The notes under the pieces: generated by a model
The model's input: only the letters and a program-made list of their open reading frames with translations
Databases searched by the model: none
Told to the model about the DNA's origin: nothing
Source: Sinorhizobium medicae
GTDB lineage: Bacteria > Pseudomonadota > Alphaproteobacteria > Rhizobiales > Rhizobiaceae
Direction: 5' to 3'
Assembly: GCF_007827695.1 (NCBI RefSeq)
Contig: NZ_VITA01000028.1
Coordinates: forward strand, 1-50,136
DNA length: 50,136 nt
Shown here: positions 8,273-17,500 of the stretch, one piece after another
Layout: every line of letters begins with the position of its first letter
How positions within the stretch are numbered: the first letter of the stretch is position 1
Translations under genes and position numbers: made by a program

Positions 8273-9049
8273 TCAAAGCCTATCCTCCCGTATCTCCCGC
8301 GTCGACGTCGTCAACAGCGCCAGCCCCGCAACTGCGCAGACGAGAGCGAACTCGATAACGTATCCCTTGTCCAGTCCGTAGGCGCGGTATTCCGGATAGA
8401 TGCTTGCCCTGAACCACATGATGATGTGCACGAGCGGGTTATAGAGAATGTAATCGCGGAAAGGGTGCGGGAGCGAGTCCGGCAGGAAAAAGACGCCCGA
8501 TACCATGAAGAGCGGGCGGTTGATGATGCCGAAGATCTGCTCGTAGAGCGGAAACCGGGCGAACATCACGATGTTGATCGTGCCCATGCCGAGGCCCAGC
8601 AGGGCGGCAGCACCCGCGGCTTCGATCATGCCGGCAATGTCCATCGGCTGGGCGACGCCGCTGAGTTCGAGGATCATCACAAGAATGAGGATCGTCACCA
8701 GGGTATCGGTCATGAGCTGCAGGATAAAGCGCGAAACGATTGCATCGAAGGGGCTGACGATCGGATAGGAGAAGAGCGCCTTATTGGCCTTCACCGTGCC
8801 GGCCATGAAGGAAGACATGCGCTGATAGAAGGCGAAGGGCAGATATCCGCTCGCAAAGAACAGCGGAAAGCTCAAGCCCAGTGCCGGCGTCCTGGCGATC
8901 GCCTGGAAGATCACCGTCATCATCGCCACATGAGCGACAGGGTCGAAGATAGCCCAGAGGTACCCGCCCGGTTTCGAGCCGAAGCGCGTCGACATTTCCC
9001 GCACGATGAGTGCCGCCGTCACCCGGAGATGTTGTTGAATTAGCTTCAC
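8273..9049 (-). CDS. rkpT: Capsular polysaccharide ABC exporter permease, KpsM/RkpT-like
   Basis: This 258-residue ABC-2 type permease has about six hydrophobic segments. The N-terminal signature REMSTRFGSKPGGYLWAIFD and the later FFLPDSLPHPFRDYILYNPL with HIIMWFRASIYPEY match KpsM and rhizobial RkpT. It would form the inner-membrane channel that exports the finished K-antigen with an ATPase (KpsT/RkpS) and a periplasmic adaptor (KpsE/RkpR); neither partner is in the window. The start is a GTG at 9049 with only a weak GGCGGGA upstream. It runs away from the neighbouring PanB-like gene across a palindromic repeat, and its 3' end is 10 bases from the rkpZ remnant, which suggests an older rkpZ-rkpT convergent pair. 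Confidence 0.88.
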   Translation of the reverse strand: MKLIQQHLRVTAALIVREMSTRFGSKPGGYLWAIFDPVAHVAMMTVIFQAIARTPALGLSFPLFFASGYLPFAFYQRMSSFMAGTVKANKALFSYPIVSPFDAIVSRFILQLMTDTLVTILILVMILELSGVAQPMDIAGMIEAAGAAALLGLGMGTINIVMFARFPLYEQIFGIINRPLFMVSGVFFLPDSLPHPFRDYILYNPLVHIIMWFRASIYPEYRAYGLDKGYVIEFALVCAVAGLALLTTSTREIREDRL

Positions 9050-9094
9050 GTCCCGCCTCGATCGGATTCATCGATGGATGCGGGGTGCTTGCTG

Positions 9095-9196
9095 CCCCTC
9101 ATCCGGCCTGCCGGCCACCTTCTCCCCGCAGGCGGGGCGAAGGAGACTTGCGGCGCCCTCTGAGCTTCCATCTCACCGTTTGAGGGGAGAAGTTCA
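9095..9196. repeat. Rhizobial palindromic intergenic repeat (RIME-like)
   Basis: The gap upstream of rkpT contains nested inverted repeats: CCGGCCTGCCGG, then TCTCCCCGC facing GGCGGGGCGA, and an outer CCCCTCA matched by TGAGGGG near 9181. Mosaics with this wording (CCCTCATCC, CTTCTCCCCGC) are abundant in intergenic regions of Rhizobiaceae. No gene is supported in the 9050-9366 gap, which also carries a purine-rich stretch near 9280-9310. Confidence 0.6.
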
Positions 9197-9366
9197 TCCT
9201 CGAGTTTGGACCCGAGACAGGGGCATTCCGCTTTCGCCGCCATATTCCACAATCCGCCGTTGCTGGCAAATCTTTGGCGTCGCAGCCAGGAGCAGAAAGA
9301 AGACCGCCTCGATCCATGACGATCAAGGCGGCCAGGCGGCCCCACTGGGAGGTGAGCTCGTCTCGC

Positions 9367-10167
9367 TCAGCGCCCGCCCTCGAGTTCGGCGAGGAAAGCG
9401 CTCAGCTCCTTTTGCTCAACACCGACAAGATGGCCTTTTTCCGGATAGGCGCCGGAGCGGACGTCGGAAGCGAATTCGCGGAAGGCGGCGATGCGCTCCT
9501 GCTGCAGGCGGTCGTATTCGGCGGCGAAGTTGCGGTAGGTCCTGGCGTGGCGCGGATAGTGGCCGCGATTGCTTCCCAGCACGTCCTCGGCGAAGAGATA
9601 TTGTCCGTCGCAGCCCGTGCCCGCTCCCATCGACAGCATCAGCATGGAGGTGCGGGCGCTGATCGCGGCGGCGATGCCGTCCGGCACCACCTCGATCTCG
9701 GCCGCAAAGGCCCCCGCCTCTTCAAGCGCCTTCGTCTGGCGCCAGACCTCGAGGGCGCTTGCGGCCGTGGTGCCGACGGCGCGAAATCCCCCGGTCCAGG
9801 TCGCCTTGGAGGGAATCAGCCCGACATGGCCGCAGACGGGAATCCCCTCCTCGCGCATTCGCCGGACGGTCGAGAGGCTGGCCGCACAATAGACGGCATC
9901 GCCGCCCGCCTTCAGCGCCTGGAACGCGGCGCGCATATAGTCTTCCGCCGTGACGTAGTCTCCATATTCGAGCCCCGGAAAGGCGAAGACGGAAGGGGCC
10001 GCCTCGCGAAAGGCGGGCCCGAGCAAGGCCGGCGGCACCGATACGAGGTCTATCCCCGCCTTCTCCGCGGCGTCCGCCTCTTCCAGCGTCACGACGCGCA
10101 GCATGGTGAGCTGGCGCCTTCCTTTCATCGACAGGAGATCGGCTACGGTGGGTCGGCGGTGTCTCAT
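9367..10167 (-). CDS. PanB-family (ketopantoate hydroxymethyltransferase-like) protein with altered metal site
   Basis: The 266-residue product, about PanB length, shows PanB landmarks: CGHVGLIPSKATWTGGFRAV (112-131), EVVPDGIAAAIS with E159 at the general-base position, and MGAGTGCDGQ (180-189) followed by HYPRHARTYRNF. Compared with E. coli PanB as recalled, the GDS holding ligand D45 reads SVPPA, the ADLPF segment holding D84 reads AFPGL, KIEGG is YCAAS, and about 20 residues are missing between them. The Mg2+/ketopantoate site therefore seems lost. The start at 10167 follows AGGAG. It is 40 bases beyond mocF in the same direction, so a role in the oxygenase pathway is more likely than pantothenate synthesis. 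No symbol is assigned for that reason. Confidence 0.7.
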   Translation of the reverse strand: MRHRRPTVADLLSMKGRRQLTMLRVVTLEEADAAEKAGIDLVSVPPALLGPAFREAAPSVFAFPGLEYGDYVTAEDYMRAAFQALKAGGDAVYCAASLSTVRRMREEGIPVCGHVGLIPSKATWTGGFRAVGTTAASALEVWRQTKALEEAGAFAAEIEVVPDGIAAAISARTSMLMLSMGAGTGCDGQYLFAEDVLGSNRGHYPRHARTYRNFAAEYDRLQQERIAAFREFASDVRSGAYPEKGHLVGVEQKELSAFLAELEGGR

Positions 10168-10207
10168 GACATGCTCCTGAATTGGAAAGGCAGAGCGCGG
10201 GCTGCGC

Positions 10208-11434
10208 TCAGGCGGCCAGCAGCTTTTTGAGCCTGATTTCGGGTGACGCAAGGGCCAGCGGATCCGGCTTCGCGCCTGCGGCAATCAGCATTTCGGCCAG
10301 GCGTATATCGCGGGCGACGGCATTGCCGGGGCCGATGCCGCTTGCGGCGATCAGCCGGCCTTCGCCATCGAGATGGAAGAGGATGAAGGCCCCCTCCTCC
10401 AGGTCGCGGCGGACGGTCGCGGCGGTGCCTTCGGCGAGGCCCGATATCTGCAGCGTAAGCTCATACTGATCCGACCAGAACCACGGCACGCTGGCGATAT
10501 GTTCGCCCGCGCCTATCAGGTTGGCCGCGGCGAGCGCCCCCTGGTCCTGGGCATTGCGCCAGGCTTCGAGCCGCACCCGCCGTCCGCGATAATGCGAAAG
10601 CGGAAAGGAGCAGCAGTCGCCTGCGGCAAGAATGTCGGGGTCCGAGGTGCAAAGCCTCTCGTCGACGGCGATGCCGTTATCGATCATGAGGCCCGCAGCC
10701 CCGGCGAGCTCGCTGTTTGGCACTGCGCCGATGCCGACAATAACAAGATCGGCGTCAATCCTGCCGCCGCCGTCAAGCAGGAGGCTTGCGCCGCCTGCGC
10801 CTTCCTGGATGGCGGCGATGCCCGCGCCGCAGATGATCTCCACGCCTTCCTGCCGGTGCCGCTTGGCGACGACGGCGGCGATCTCCTCCGGTACGCCGCG
10901 GGAGAGAATGCGCGGCAGGCCTTCCACAAGCACGACCTCGGCGCCGAGCCTGCGGGCCGTCGCGGCAAGCTCCAGTCCGATGAAGCCGCCGCCGATGATG
11001 GCAAGCTTGAGGCCGGGCGCGAGTGCGGCGCGGATCGTCAGCGCATCGGCATGCGTCCGCAGCATGCGGATGCGTGCGGAGCTGCAAGACATGCCCGGGA
11101 ACGCGCGCGGCCGGGCGCCGGTGGCAAGCAGCAGCCGGTCATAGGCGACGGATCGCCCGTCCGAAAGCGTGACGGTCTTCCGCGCACGGTCGATGGCGTC
11201 GACCGCAGTGCCGGTCAGCACCGCAATCTTCGCCTCGTGGTAGCGCTCGGGCGCCGCAATGAATTTGGGCGCTGCGGCAGCGGCCAGGCCATCCTTCGAA
11301 AGCGGCGGCCGCTCATATGGAAGGAGCGGCTCGGCGCCGATCAGGGTGATCTCTCCGTCAAAGCCTTGCTCCCTGAGCGCGAAGGCTGCCCGCGCGCCAC
11401 ATTCGCCGGCGCCGACGATAACGATCTGCCTCAT
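10208..11434 (-). CDS. mocF: FAD-dependent ferredoxin reductase, MocF-like
   Basis: The 408-residue reductase belongs to the putidaredoxin/rhodocoxin reductase group. It has an FAD-binding VIVGAGECG (5-13), a second NAD-binding LAIIGGGFIGLE (144-155) and the ATG-type LLATGARPR (102-110). The late FAD motif DPDILAAGDCCSFP is followed by a C-terminal reductase domain. It would pass electrons from NADH through FAD to the Rieske ferredoxin encoded upstream (mocE-like), which feeds the membrane oxygenase. GGAGGAG just before the ATG at 11434 fixes the start; longer frames run into the palindromic repeat. The gene is third in the order mocD, mocE, mocF, panB-like. The Moc assignment rests on this gene set, known from rhizopine catabolism in S. 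meliloti L5-30. Confidence 0.85.
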   Translation of the reverse strand: MRQIVIVGAGECGARAAFALREQGFDGEITLIGAEPLLPYERPPLSKDGLAAAAAPKFIAAPERYHEAKIAVLTGTAVDAIDRARKTVTLSDGRSVAYDRLLLATGARPRAFPGMSCSSARIRMLRTHADALTIRAALAPGLKLAIIGGGFIGLELAATARRLGAEVVLVEGLPRILSRGVPEEIAAVVAKRHRQEGVEIICGAGIAAIQEGAGGASLLLDGGGRIDADLVIVGIGAVPNSELAGAAGLMIDNGIAVDERLCTSDPDILAAGDCCSFPLSHYRGRRVRLEAWRNAQDQGALAAANLIGAGEHIASVPWFWSDQYELTLQISGLAEGTAATVRRDLEEGAFILFHLDGEGRLIAASGIGPGNAVARDIRLAEMLIAAGAKPDPLALASPEIRLKKLLAA

Positions 11435-11502
11435 GTTCTCCTCCGTTTTTTGCGGCCACGTTTCTTGTCTACTGGGCCCTCGCCGGGTTTGCCTTCCCTC
11501 GG

Positions 11503-11680
11503 TCGTCATCCTCGGGCTTGACTCAGTCGTCATTCTCGGGCTTGACCGAGGATCCATTCACAAGCGACCCAATCTCAAGACCATCTGGGGCATTGCGCGC
11601 GATCACCCTGCACACACGCATCGTCCACGTCGCCCTTGTGGTTGCACGTGGATCCTCGGGTCAAGCCCGAGGATGACGAC
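11503..11680. repeat. Rhizobial palindromic repeat cluster between mocE and mocF
   Basis: GTCATCCTCGGGCTTGAC (11505-11522) is repeated as GTCATTCTCGGGCTTGACC from 11529. Its inverted form GGATCCTCGGGTCAAGCC with GAGGATGAC lies at 11650-11676. The arms enclose about 90 bases and could form a long hairpin. The pattern is typical of dispersed rhizobial intergenic mosaics. It splits an otherwise tight operon and may attenuate or stabilise the mocF end of the message. No gene is supported in the 11435-11748 gap. Confidence 0.65.
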
Positions 11681-11748
11681 TTGGGTGGATGACCAGAACA
11701 CGAGGATGATCCAGAGGAAGAAGTTCCACGACGCTAATCACAACAGAC

Positions 11749-12066
11749 CTAAGACAGACCGATAAAAACGCTGCCGGCCTCCACCTTGACCGGATAGGTC
11801 CTGAGGTTGACGCAGACGGGGGCGCCCCTGGCTTGGCCGGTCTTGTAGTTGAAGCGGCCGTTATGCTTCGGACATTCGATGATGTCGTCCATCACCAGGC
11901 CGTCGGCGAGATGGATCTGCTCATGCGTGCAGAGCCCGTCTGTCGCGAAATACTCGTCGTCGGGGCTGCGGTAGACGGCAAAGGTGCGTCCATCATGGTC
12001 GAAACGGATGACGTCCTCCTCGTCGATCTCGTCGGCCGCGCAGACCTCGACCCAGTTCGAGCTCAT
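11749..12066 (-). CDS. mocE: MocE-family Rieske [2Fe-2S] ferredoxin
   Basis: This 105-residue protein has the Rieske cluster ligands C46-T-H48 and C65-P-K-H68 (CTHEQ and CPKHNGRFN), spaced as in the ferredoxins of non-haem oxygenases. It is soluble, with no signal peptide or membrane segment. It would carry electrons from the MocF-like reductase to the MocD-like oxygenase. AAGGAGG upstream of the ATG at 12066 decides the start over an ATG five codons earlier. It lies 40 bases after mocD. The partner genes on both sides make the assignment strong; the natural substrate of the chain is unknown. Confidence 0.9.
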   Translation of the reverse strand: MSSNWVEVCAADEIDEEDVIRFDHDGRTFAVYRSPDDEYFATDGLCTHEQIHLADGLVMDDIIECPKHNGRFNYKTGQARGAPVCVNLRTYPVKVEAGSVFIGLS

Positions 12067-12106
12067 GGTTTCCTCCTTCAATGGTGATTGGTAAGCCTCG
12101 GTCCGC

Positions 12107-13198
12107 TTACTCGGCGGCAGAAACGAGCCGGTCGTTGTGCAGCTCTTCGCGATAGGGCCTCGCCGTCGGCGGCAATTCGCGTTTCAGGAAATAATCCTCG
12201 TTGCGCAGCTGCCGGAGGAATGCCGGGATCATCTCACGGTAGCCGTGAAGGATCGAAGGGTTCGCCGCCGGCAGGTCGTGCCTGATCATGGCGTGCAGCC
12301 TCGGCAGCGCGTGGTAGGGTACCATCGGGAACATGTGATGCTCCACATGGTAGTTCATGTTCCAGTAAACGAAGCGGCTGACCGGGTTCATATAGACGGT
12401 GCGGCTGTTCAGACGGTGGTCGGTCACGTTGTCGGCAAGCCCGCCATGCTGCAGGAGGCCGGTCATTATATGGTGCCACGCGCCGTAGAGCCGCGGCAGG
12501 CCGATAAGCATCAGCGGCAGGATAGAGCCGAGATAGAGCGAGAGCCCGATCGTCGCCAGATAGATGGCAAGCCAGATGCGGGCGACGCGGATCGCCTTCG
12601 GCTGCTCCATTTCCGGAATGAATGTCTTCTCAGCGGCGCTAATCACGCCGAAGGCGTTTCTGACCATGTCGACCACGGCATGCCAGACATCGATGATGCC
12701 GAAGATGTTGAGCACGAGGCGCAGCAGATCCGGCGGCCGCATGACCGCGATCTCGGGGTCACGGCCGACGATCACCGTATCGGTGTGATGGCGCGTGTGG
12801 CTCCAGCGCCAGGTGACGGGATTGCGCATGATCATGAAGCAGGCGATCTGGTAGACGGCGTTGTTCATCCACATCGTCTTGAAGGCCGTGCCGTGGCCGC
12901 ATTCGTGCCAGCGGCTGTCGGAAGCGGAGCCGTAAAGCACGCCATAGGCGAGGAAGAACGGCACCGCCCACAGGCTGCCCCAGAAATAGATGCCAAAACC
13001 GCCGAGAAGGACCAGACTGCCGAGCCAGATCGCGGTATCGCGGATGGCAGGTCCATCCTCGCGCTTCATCAGCTCTTTCATCTGCTTGCGGGGAATTTCC
13101 GTGTGGTACCACTCGGCCGCAGCGAGGCCGCTTGCAACGGCTGCCTCGGCATCGCGGCCGAGCAGGCTGTAATCGCGCTTGGTCGGAACTGCCGTCAT
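12107..13198 (-). CDS. mocD: Membrane di-iron fatty-acid-desaturase-family oxygenase, MocD-like
   Basis: The 363-residue integral membrane protein has the three histidine boxes of the desaturase/hydroxylase family: HECGH (98-102), HTRHH (134-138) and HVEHH (284-288). Hydrophobic segments are near 55-95, 113-125 and 205-235. These boxes bind a di-iron centre that activates O2. In the rhizopine locus MocD, with MocE and MocF, is implicated in removing the O-methyl group of 3-O-methyl-scyllo-inosamine. The same three-gene set here suggests an oxidative demethylase or hydroxylase, but the substrate is inferred. A GGGGAGGCAGGGG stretch precedes the ATG. It is the first gene of the leftward operon and is divergent from a LacI-type regulator. 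Confidence 0.85.
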   Translation of the reverse strand: MTAVPTKRDYSLLGRDAEAAVASGLAAAEWYHTEIPRKQMKELMKREDGPAIRDTAIWLGSLVLLGGFGIYFWGSLWAVPFFLAYGVLYGSASDSRWHECGHGTAFKTMWMNNAVYQIACFMIMRNPVTWRWSHTRHHTDTVIVGRDPEIAVMRPPDLLRLVLNIFGIIDVWHAVVDMVRNAFGVISAAEKTFIPEMEQPKAIRVARIWLAIYLATIGLSLYLGSILPLMLIGLPRLYGAWHHIMTGLLQHGGLADNVTDHRLNSRTVYMNPVSRFVYWNMNYHVEHHMFPMVPYHALPRLHAMIRHDLPAANPSILHGYREMIPAFLRQLRNEDYFLKRELPPTARPYREELHNDRLVSAAE

Positions 13199-13362
13199 CC
13201 CCTGCCTCCCCTACAGTGCCGCGACTCTCGTGAGATGCGCAAGGCCGCTGCAGCCTTCGAACAGCGCCCACTCCCGATCGGCGCCTTCATTCGATGTTCC
13301 GAGGATAGTTGACTTTCGACGGTTCTCAATGCAGTCATGATATATTCTATCAAATTCTTGCA

Positions 13363-13378
13363 AGTGACTACGTCACCT
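13363..13378. promoter_or_regulatory. Inverted repeat in the mocD-lacI divergent promoter, candidate operator
   Basis: GTGACTACGTCAC (13364-13376) has perfect 5-base arms around a 3-base centre, with one further partial match outside. It lies about 28 bases before the LacI-type regulator start in a 207-base divergent gap that otherwise carries AT-rich sequence near 13338-13356. Operator function is inferred from position and symmetry. Confidence 0.4.
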
Positions 13379-13405
13379 GTGAGGGAATAGTATCACGGAG
13401 GAGGC

Positions 13406-14437
13406 ATGACGAGACGGCCGACGATTGCGGATCTGGCCCGCGCATCAGGCGTGAGCGTTGCAACGGTCGACCGGGTGCTGAACGGCCGTCATCCCGTGCG
13501 CGAGGAAACGGCGCGCCGCGTCTACGATGCGGCAAAGGCGATCGGCTACCACGCGGTCGGCCTGCTTCGCCAACGGGTTTTCGAGGACCTGCCGCAATTT
13601 CGGCTCGGCTTTCTCCTGCAGAAGCCGGAGCAATCATTCTACAAGGCGCTCGCAAAGGAGATCGAAACCGCGGCCCTTGCGGTGACGCATGTGCGTGCCG
13701 TTCCGCAGGTGGATTTCGTCGCAAGCTCCACGCCGCAAGGGATCATCGAAAAGTTGAAGGCCATGGCGGCGCGCAATCAGGCGATCGCCCTGGTGTCGCC
13801 GGATTATCCGGCCGTGACCGCCGCGGTCGAGGACCTCAGGGATCGCGGCATTCCCGTCGTCGCACTGCTTTCCGACTTTGCCGCCGGCGTGCGCGAGGCC
13901 TATGTGGGCCTCAACAATCAGAAGGTCGGCAGAACGGCGGCATGGATGATCGCCAAGGCGGCGAAGCGGCCGGGAAAGGTCGCCGCCTTCGTCGGCAGCC
14001 ACCGCTTCCACGGACACGAGCTGCGGGAGATCGGTTTTCGCTCGTATTTTCGAGAGAACGCACCGGAATTCGAAGTCCTCGACACGATGGTGAACCTCGA
14101 CACGCCCGAGATCACCCATGAGGCAACGCTCGATCTTCTGCAACGCCACCCCGATGTCCTCGGTTTCTATGTCTGTGGCGGCGGCATGGAGGGTGCCATT
14201 TCGGCGATCCGGGAGGAAAGGCTCGAGGGCAAGCTGCTCGTCGTCGTCAACGAGCTGACGCCGGAATCGCGCGCGGCACTTGCCGATGAAACATTGCTTA
14301 TGGCGATCTCGACGCCCGCCTCGGCATTGGCCCGGGAATCGGTGAGCCTGATGATCGGCGCGATCGACCGGGAGGCCGCGAGCGTGCCCGGCCAAACCTT
14401 CCTGCCATTCGACATCTACACGCCCGAGAACATCTGA
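13406..14437 (+). CDS. LacI-family transcriptional regulator
   Basis: The 343-residue protein begins with a LacI helix-turn-helix (TIADLARASGVSVATVDRVL, residues 6-25) and hinge helix (NGRHPVREETARRVYDAA). A periplasmic-binding-protein-like sugar sensor domain follows, containing AYVGLNNQKVGRTAAWMI and FYVCGGGMEGA. Such regulators repress nearby catabolic genes until a sugar or cyclitol binds. GGAGGAGG precedes the ATG. Divergence from mocD makes it the probable regulator of the oxygenase operon, and the sensor fold fits a sugar- or inositol-like inducer. Both are inferences. Confidence 0.88.
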   Translation: MTRRPTIADLARASGVSVATVDRVLNGRHPVREETARRVYDAAKAIGYHAVGLLRQRVFEDLPQFRLGFLLQKPEQSFYKALAKEIETAALAVTHVRAVPQVDFVASSTPQGIIEKLKAMAARNQAIALVSPDYPAVTAAVEDLRDRGIPVVALLSDFAAGVREAYVGLNNQKVGRTAAWMIAKAAKRPGKVAAFVGSHRFHGHELREIGFRSYFRENAPEFEVLDTMVNLDTPEITHEATLDLLQRHPDVLGFYVCGGGMEGAISAIREERLEGKLLVVVNELTPESRAALADETLLMAISTPASALARESVSLMIGAIDREAASVPGQTFLPFDIYTPENI

Positions 14438-14515
14438 GCGGAGAAAGACGTTTGCGAAATCGCGCTTTATGGAAAACGATAGCGAATCAAAGGCTTTCAC
14501 AACCAGGAGAGTGCG

Positions 14516-17500
14516 ATGCGGCGCGTCATACTTTGTGTACTGGGTGCTGCCGCGCTCGCGGTCACCGCAATTGCCATTCTGCCCAGCCTGATTTCCAGCG
14601 ATTGGATGCGTGCCGAACTCGGCAGGCAATTGTCGTCGGCGACCGGCAGCTCGATCGCGTTCAACGGCCCCGTCAAGTTCTCCGCCTTCCCCTCTCTGGC
14701 GGTCGTGGCCGAAGATGTGACGCTCTCCGCGGAAGCTGAAGGGGTGACAGCGGAGTTTGCGCAGGTGACCGGCTCGGTCGCATTTTCCTCCCTCTGGGCG
14801 GATCGGCTGCGCATCGAGGAGATCAGTCTGGATCGGCCGGTCATAATTCTTGACGAAAAGGCGGCGGATGAAACGACGCCGGCACAAGAAGGCAGCGGAG
14901 AGGCCCGCTCGAGCGACCCGCTTCCCGATCTCGCCGCGCTGCTCGAACGAAGCGCTGTCGACTCGGTCTCGATTACCTCCGGCACGTTCATACGGCGAAG
15001 CGCAGCACGCCCCGAGGAGGTCGTTTCCGATGTCGAGCTGACGCTATCTGTTCCCGATATCGATGACACCTTCTCTCTTTCCGCGTCGGCCCGCATGGGG
15101 GAACGGAACTACGAGGCCAGCTTCACAATATCGACCTTGCGGTCCTTGCTGGGACGCCAGCCTGCGGACCTCGACCTGAGGGTCGAGGCAGACCCCGCTC
15201 CCGCGCCGGGGCTGACCAGCCTTTCGGCCAGCGGACAAGTGACCCTGAACGCGAATGGCAGCTATCAGATCCGCGGCGGTAAAGTCGAAACCGGCGAACA
15301 GGCCTTCGGGCTGAACGCGCTCTTCTTGCCCGGCAAGCGTGCGCGTTTCCTTGCCGATCTCGACGCGGACAGGCTCGACCTGACGCCGTTCGTCGATACC
15401 ACGCCGGCACCGTCGCCGTCGAAAGTGCCCCCTACAGGCACGAAAACGGACGTCGGCAATCAGGCAGGCTTGCAGTTCCTGACCGGCTTCGATGCCGATG
15501 TGAGCATCAACGCGGCTGCTATCACCTTCGGCGAGATGTCCGCGTCGGATGTTTCCGTCTCGGCCGAACTCAAGGACGGAAACTTGGCAGTGGAACTCGG
15601 ACAGTTGGGCATCGATGCCGGTGTCGTGACCGCGAACGTCGCTACGGACGTGCGCTCCGACGATCCTCTCTTCCGGGGCCGTCTCTCCAGCGAGGGTCTC
15701 GACATAGGCAGTCTTTCAGTCCTCGCGGATCGGTCTGTCCCGGTTTCCGGTGCCCTGACGATCGACGCCGGTTTCACCTTTCGCGGTCTTGACGCGGACT
15801 CCATCCGAAAGACGATCGATCTGACCGGGACGATCGGCCTGCGCGATGCAAGCTTCGCGCTGCCCCTTGCCGATGAAACGATGCGGGAGGTGAAGGCGAA
15901 GAAGATCTCGGCCCGGATCGAAAGCCTCCGCAAACCGGTGCGCTTGGAGGGCCGGCTGGAATGGCGCAACAAGCCGGTTGACGTGGATCTGCAAATTCCC
16001 GCTGCAGATACTCTGCTGACGGGCGATCTCGCCTCCCTTGGCATCCCGCTCAAGCTCCAAATGCAGATGCCGGACGCACGCCTGTCTCTCGATGGCAAAG
16101 CCGCCTTGCCGGGGACCTATGCCGGAAGGCTCGATTTTTCCGTTGCCGACCTCTCTGCCTTCCTTTCGGGCTTTGGGCAGAGCGGTGCGGAGAGCGTCGG
16201 CCCGCTGGCGTTCAGCGGCAACGTCGTTTCAGGCGCGCAGGGCTTCTCTTTCGACAAGGCCTCCGTTTCCGTCAACGGCATCGAAGCCAAGGGCAACGGC
16301 TCCGTGGAATTCGCGACGCCGCTGAAGATCGAGACGTCGCTAGACTTCGCGGAGCTGGATCTTGCGCGGCTCGCGGGAGCGGGCGCACCCGCGCCTCAGC
16401 CGAAAGCCAAAGCAAAAGCGAAGGCGGTTATAGGCGCCGATGTTCCGCTGGATCTTTCATCTCTCCGATCGGTCGATGCGACAATCGGGATCAATGCCGA
16501 AAAGCTCGGTTATGGCAGAGTCTTTGCCGGGCCGGTCACCACCATGCTGGTCGTCTCCGAAGGCGTCGCAAGCCTGACGCTGCCTGAAAGTCCGTTTTAC
16601 GGCGGACATGTTGTCGCGAGCCTGAAGGCAGACGGCTCGCAGCCGGAGCCATCTATCGCCTTCCAGGCCTCCATCTCGCGCGCTTCGTCCGCGCCGTTGC
16701 TGACCGACATGGCGGGTTTCAGATATCTCGAGGGCGCATTGAACGCCCGGTTCGACGTGACCGGTGCGGGCGGCACGACCAAGACGCTCGCGAAATCGCT
16801 GCAGGGCACCGCGGAGGTAACCTTCGCGGATGGCGCCATTCGCGGCATCGACATCGCCGATGTCTACAACAACCTCGTGCGGCTGATGTCGTCCGGCTTC
16901 AAACAGGACGACAGCAAAGCGACCACCTTCACCGAACTTGGGGCCTCCTTTGCCATCGAGGGTGGCGTCGCGCGCACCGAGGATATCAAGCTTGTCGGCC
17001 CGCTGGTCCGCATGACCGGGAAGGGCGCGGCCGACCTCGCGCAAAGCACCCTGAACTTCCGGCTGGAACCCCGCATCGTCGCCTCGCTTCAAGGCCAGGG
17101 CGCCGAAATCTCGACAGACGGCGTCGGCGTCCCCGTCGTGGTCGAAGGCAGCTTCGCCGCACCTCGCATCTACCCGGACCTTTCGGACTTGCTGAAGAAT
17201 CCCGATGCCGCACTGGCCAAGCTCAAGGATTTCGGACTGCCGATCGACAAGTTGCCGATTGGAGACCTCCTAAACGGAGACGGCGCTGGCGCAGCCGTTA
17301 GGGATTTGCTCGGCGGCACGCTGGACAAGGCGCTAAAAGACAAGGCTTTCAAACAAGAAGAACAGCAGCTCTCGATCGAGGAGATCATCGGTGGCGATCC
17401 TGCACCGAAGCCCGACGAGGCGGCTGCAGAAGTCCCCCCAAACGAGGAAGCGGCCAAAGCCGACGCACCAACCGAACAACCGGCAAACGGAACGGAAGAG

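Noticed and set aside
8249..9043. Long plus-strand frame of 264 codons opposite rkpT
   Set aside because: It is the antisense shadow of the clear KpsM-like permease. Its translation is Asp/Arg/His-rich without any family pattern.
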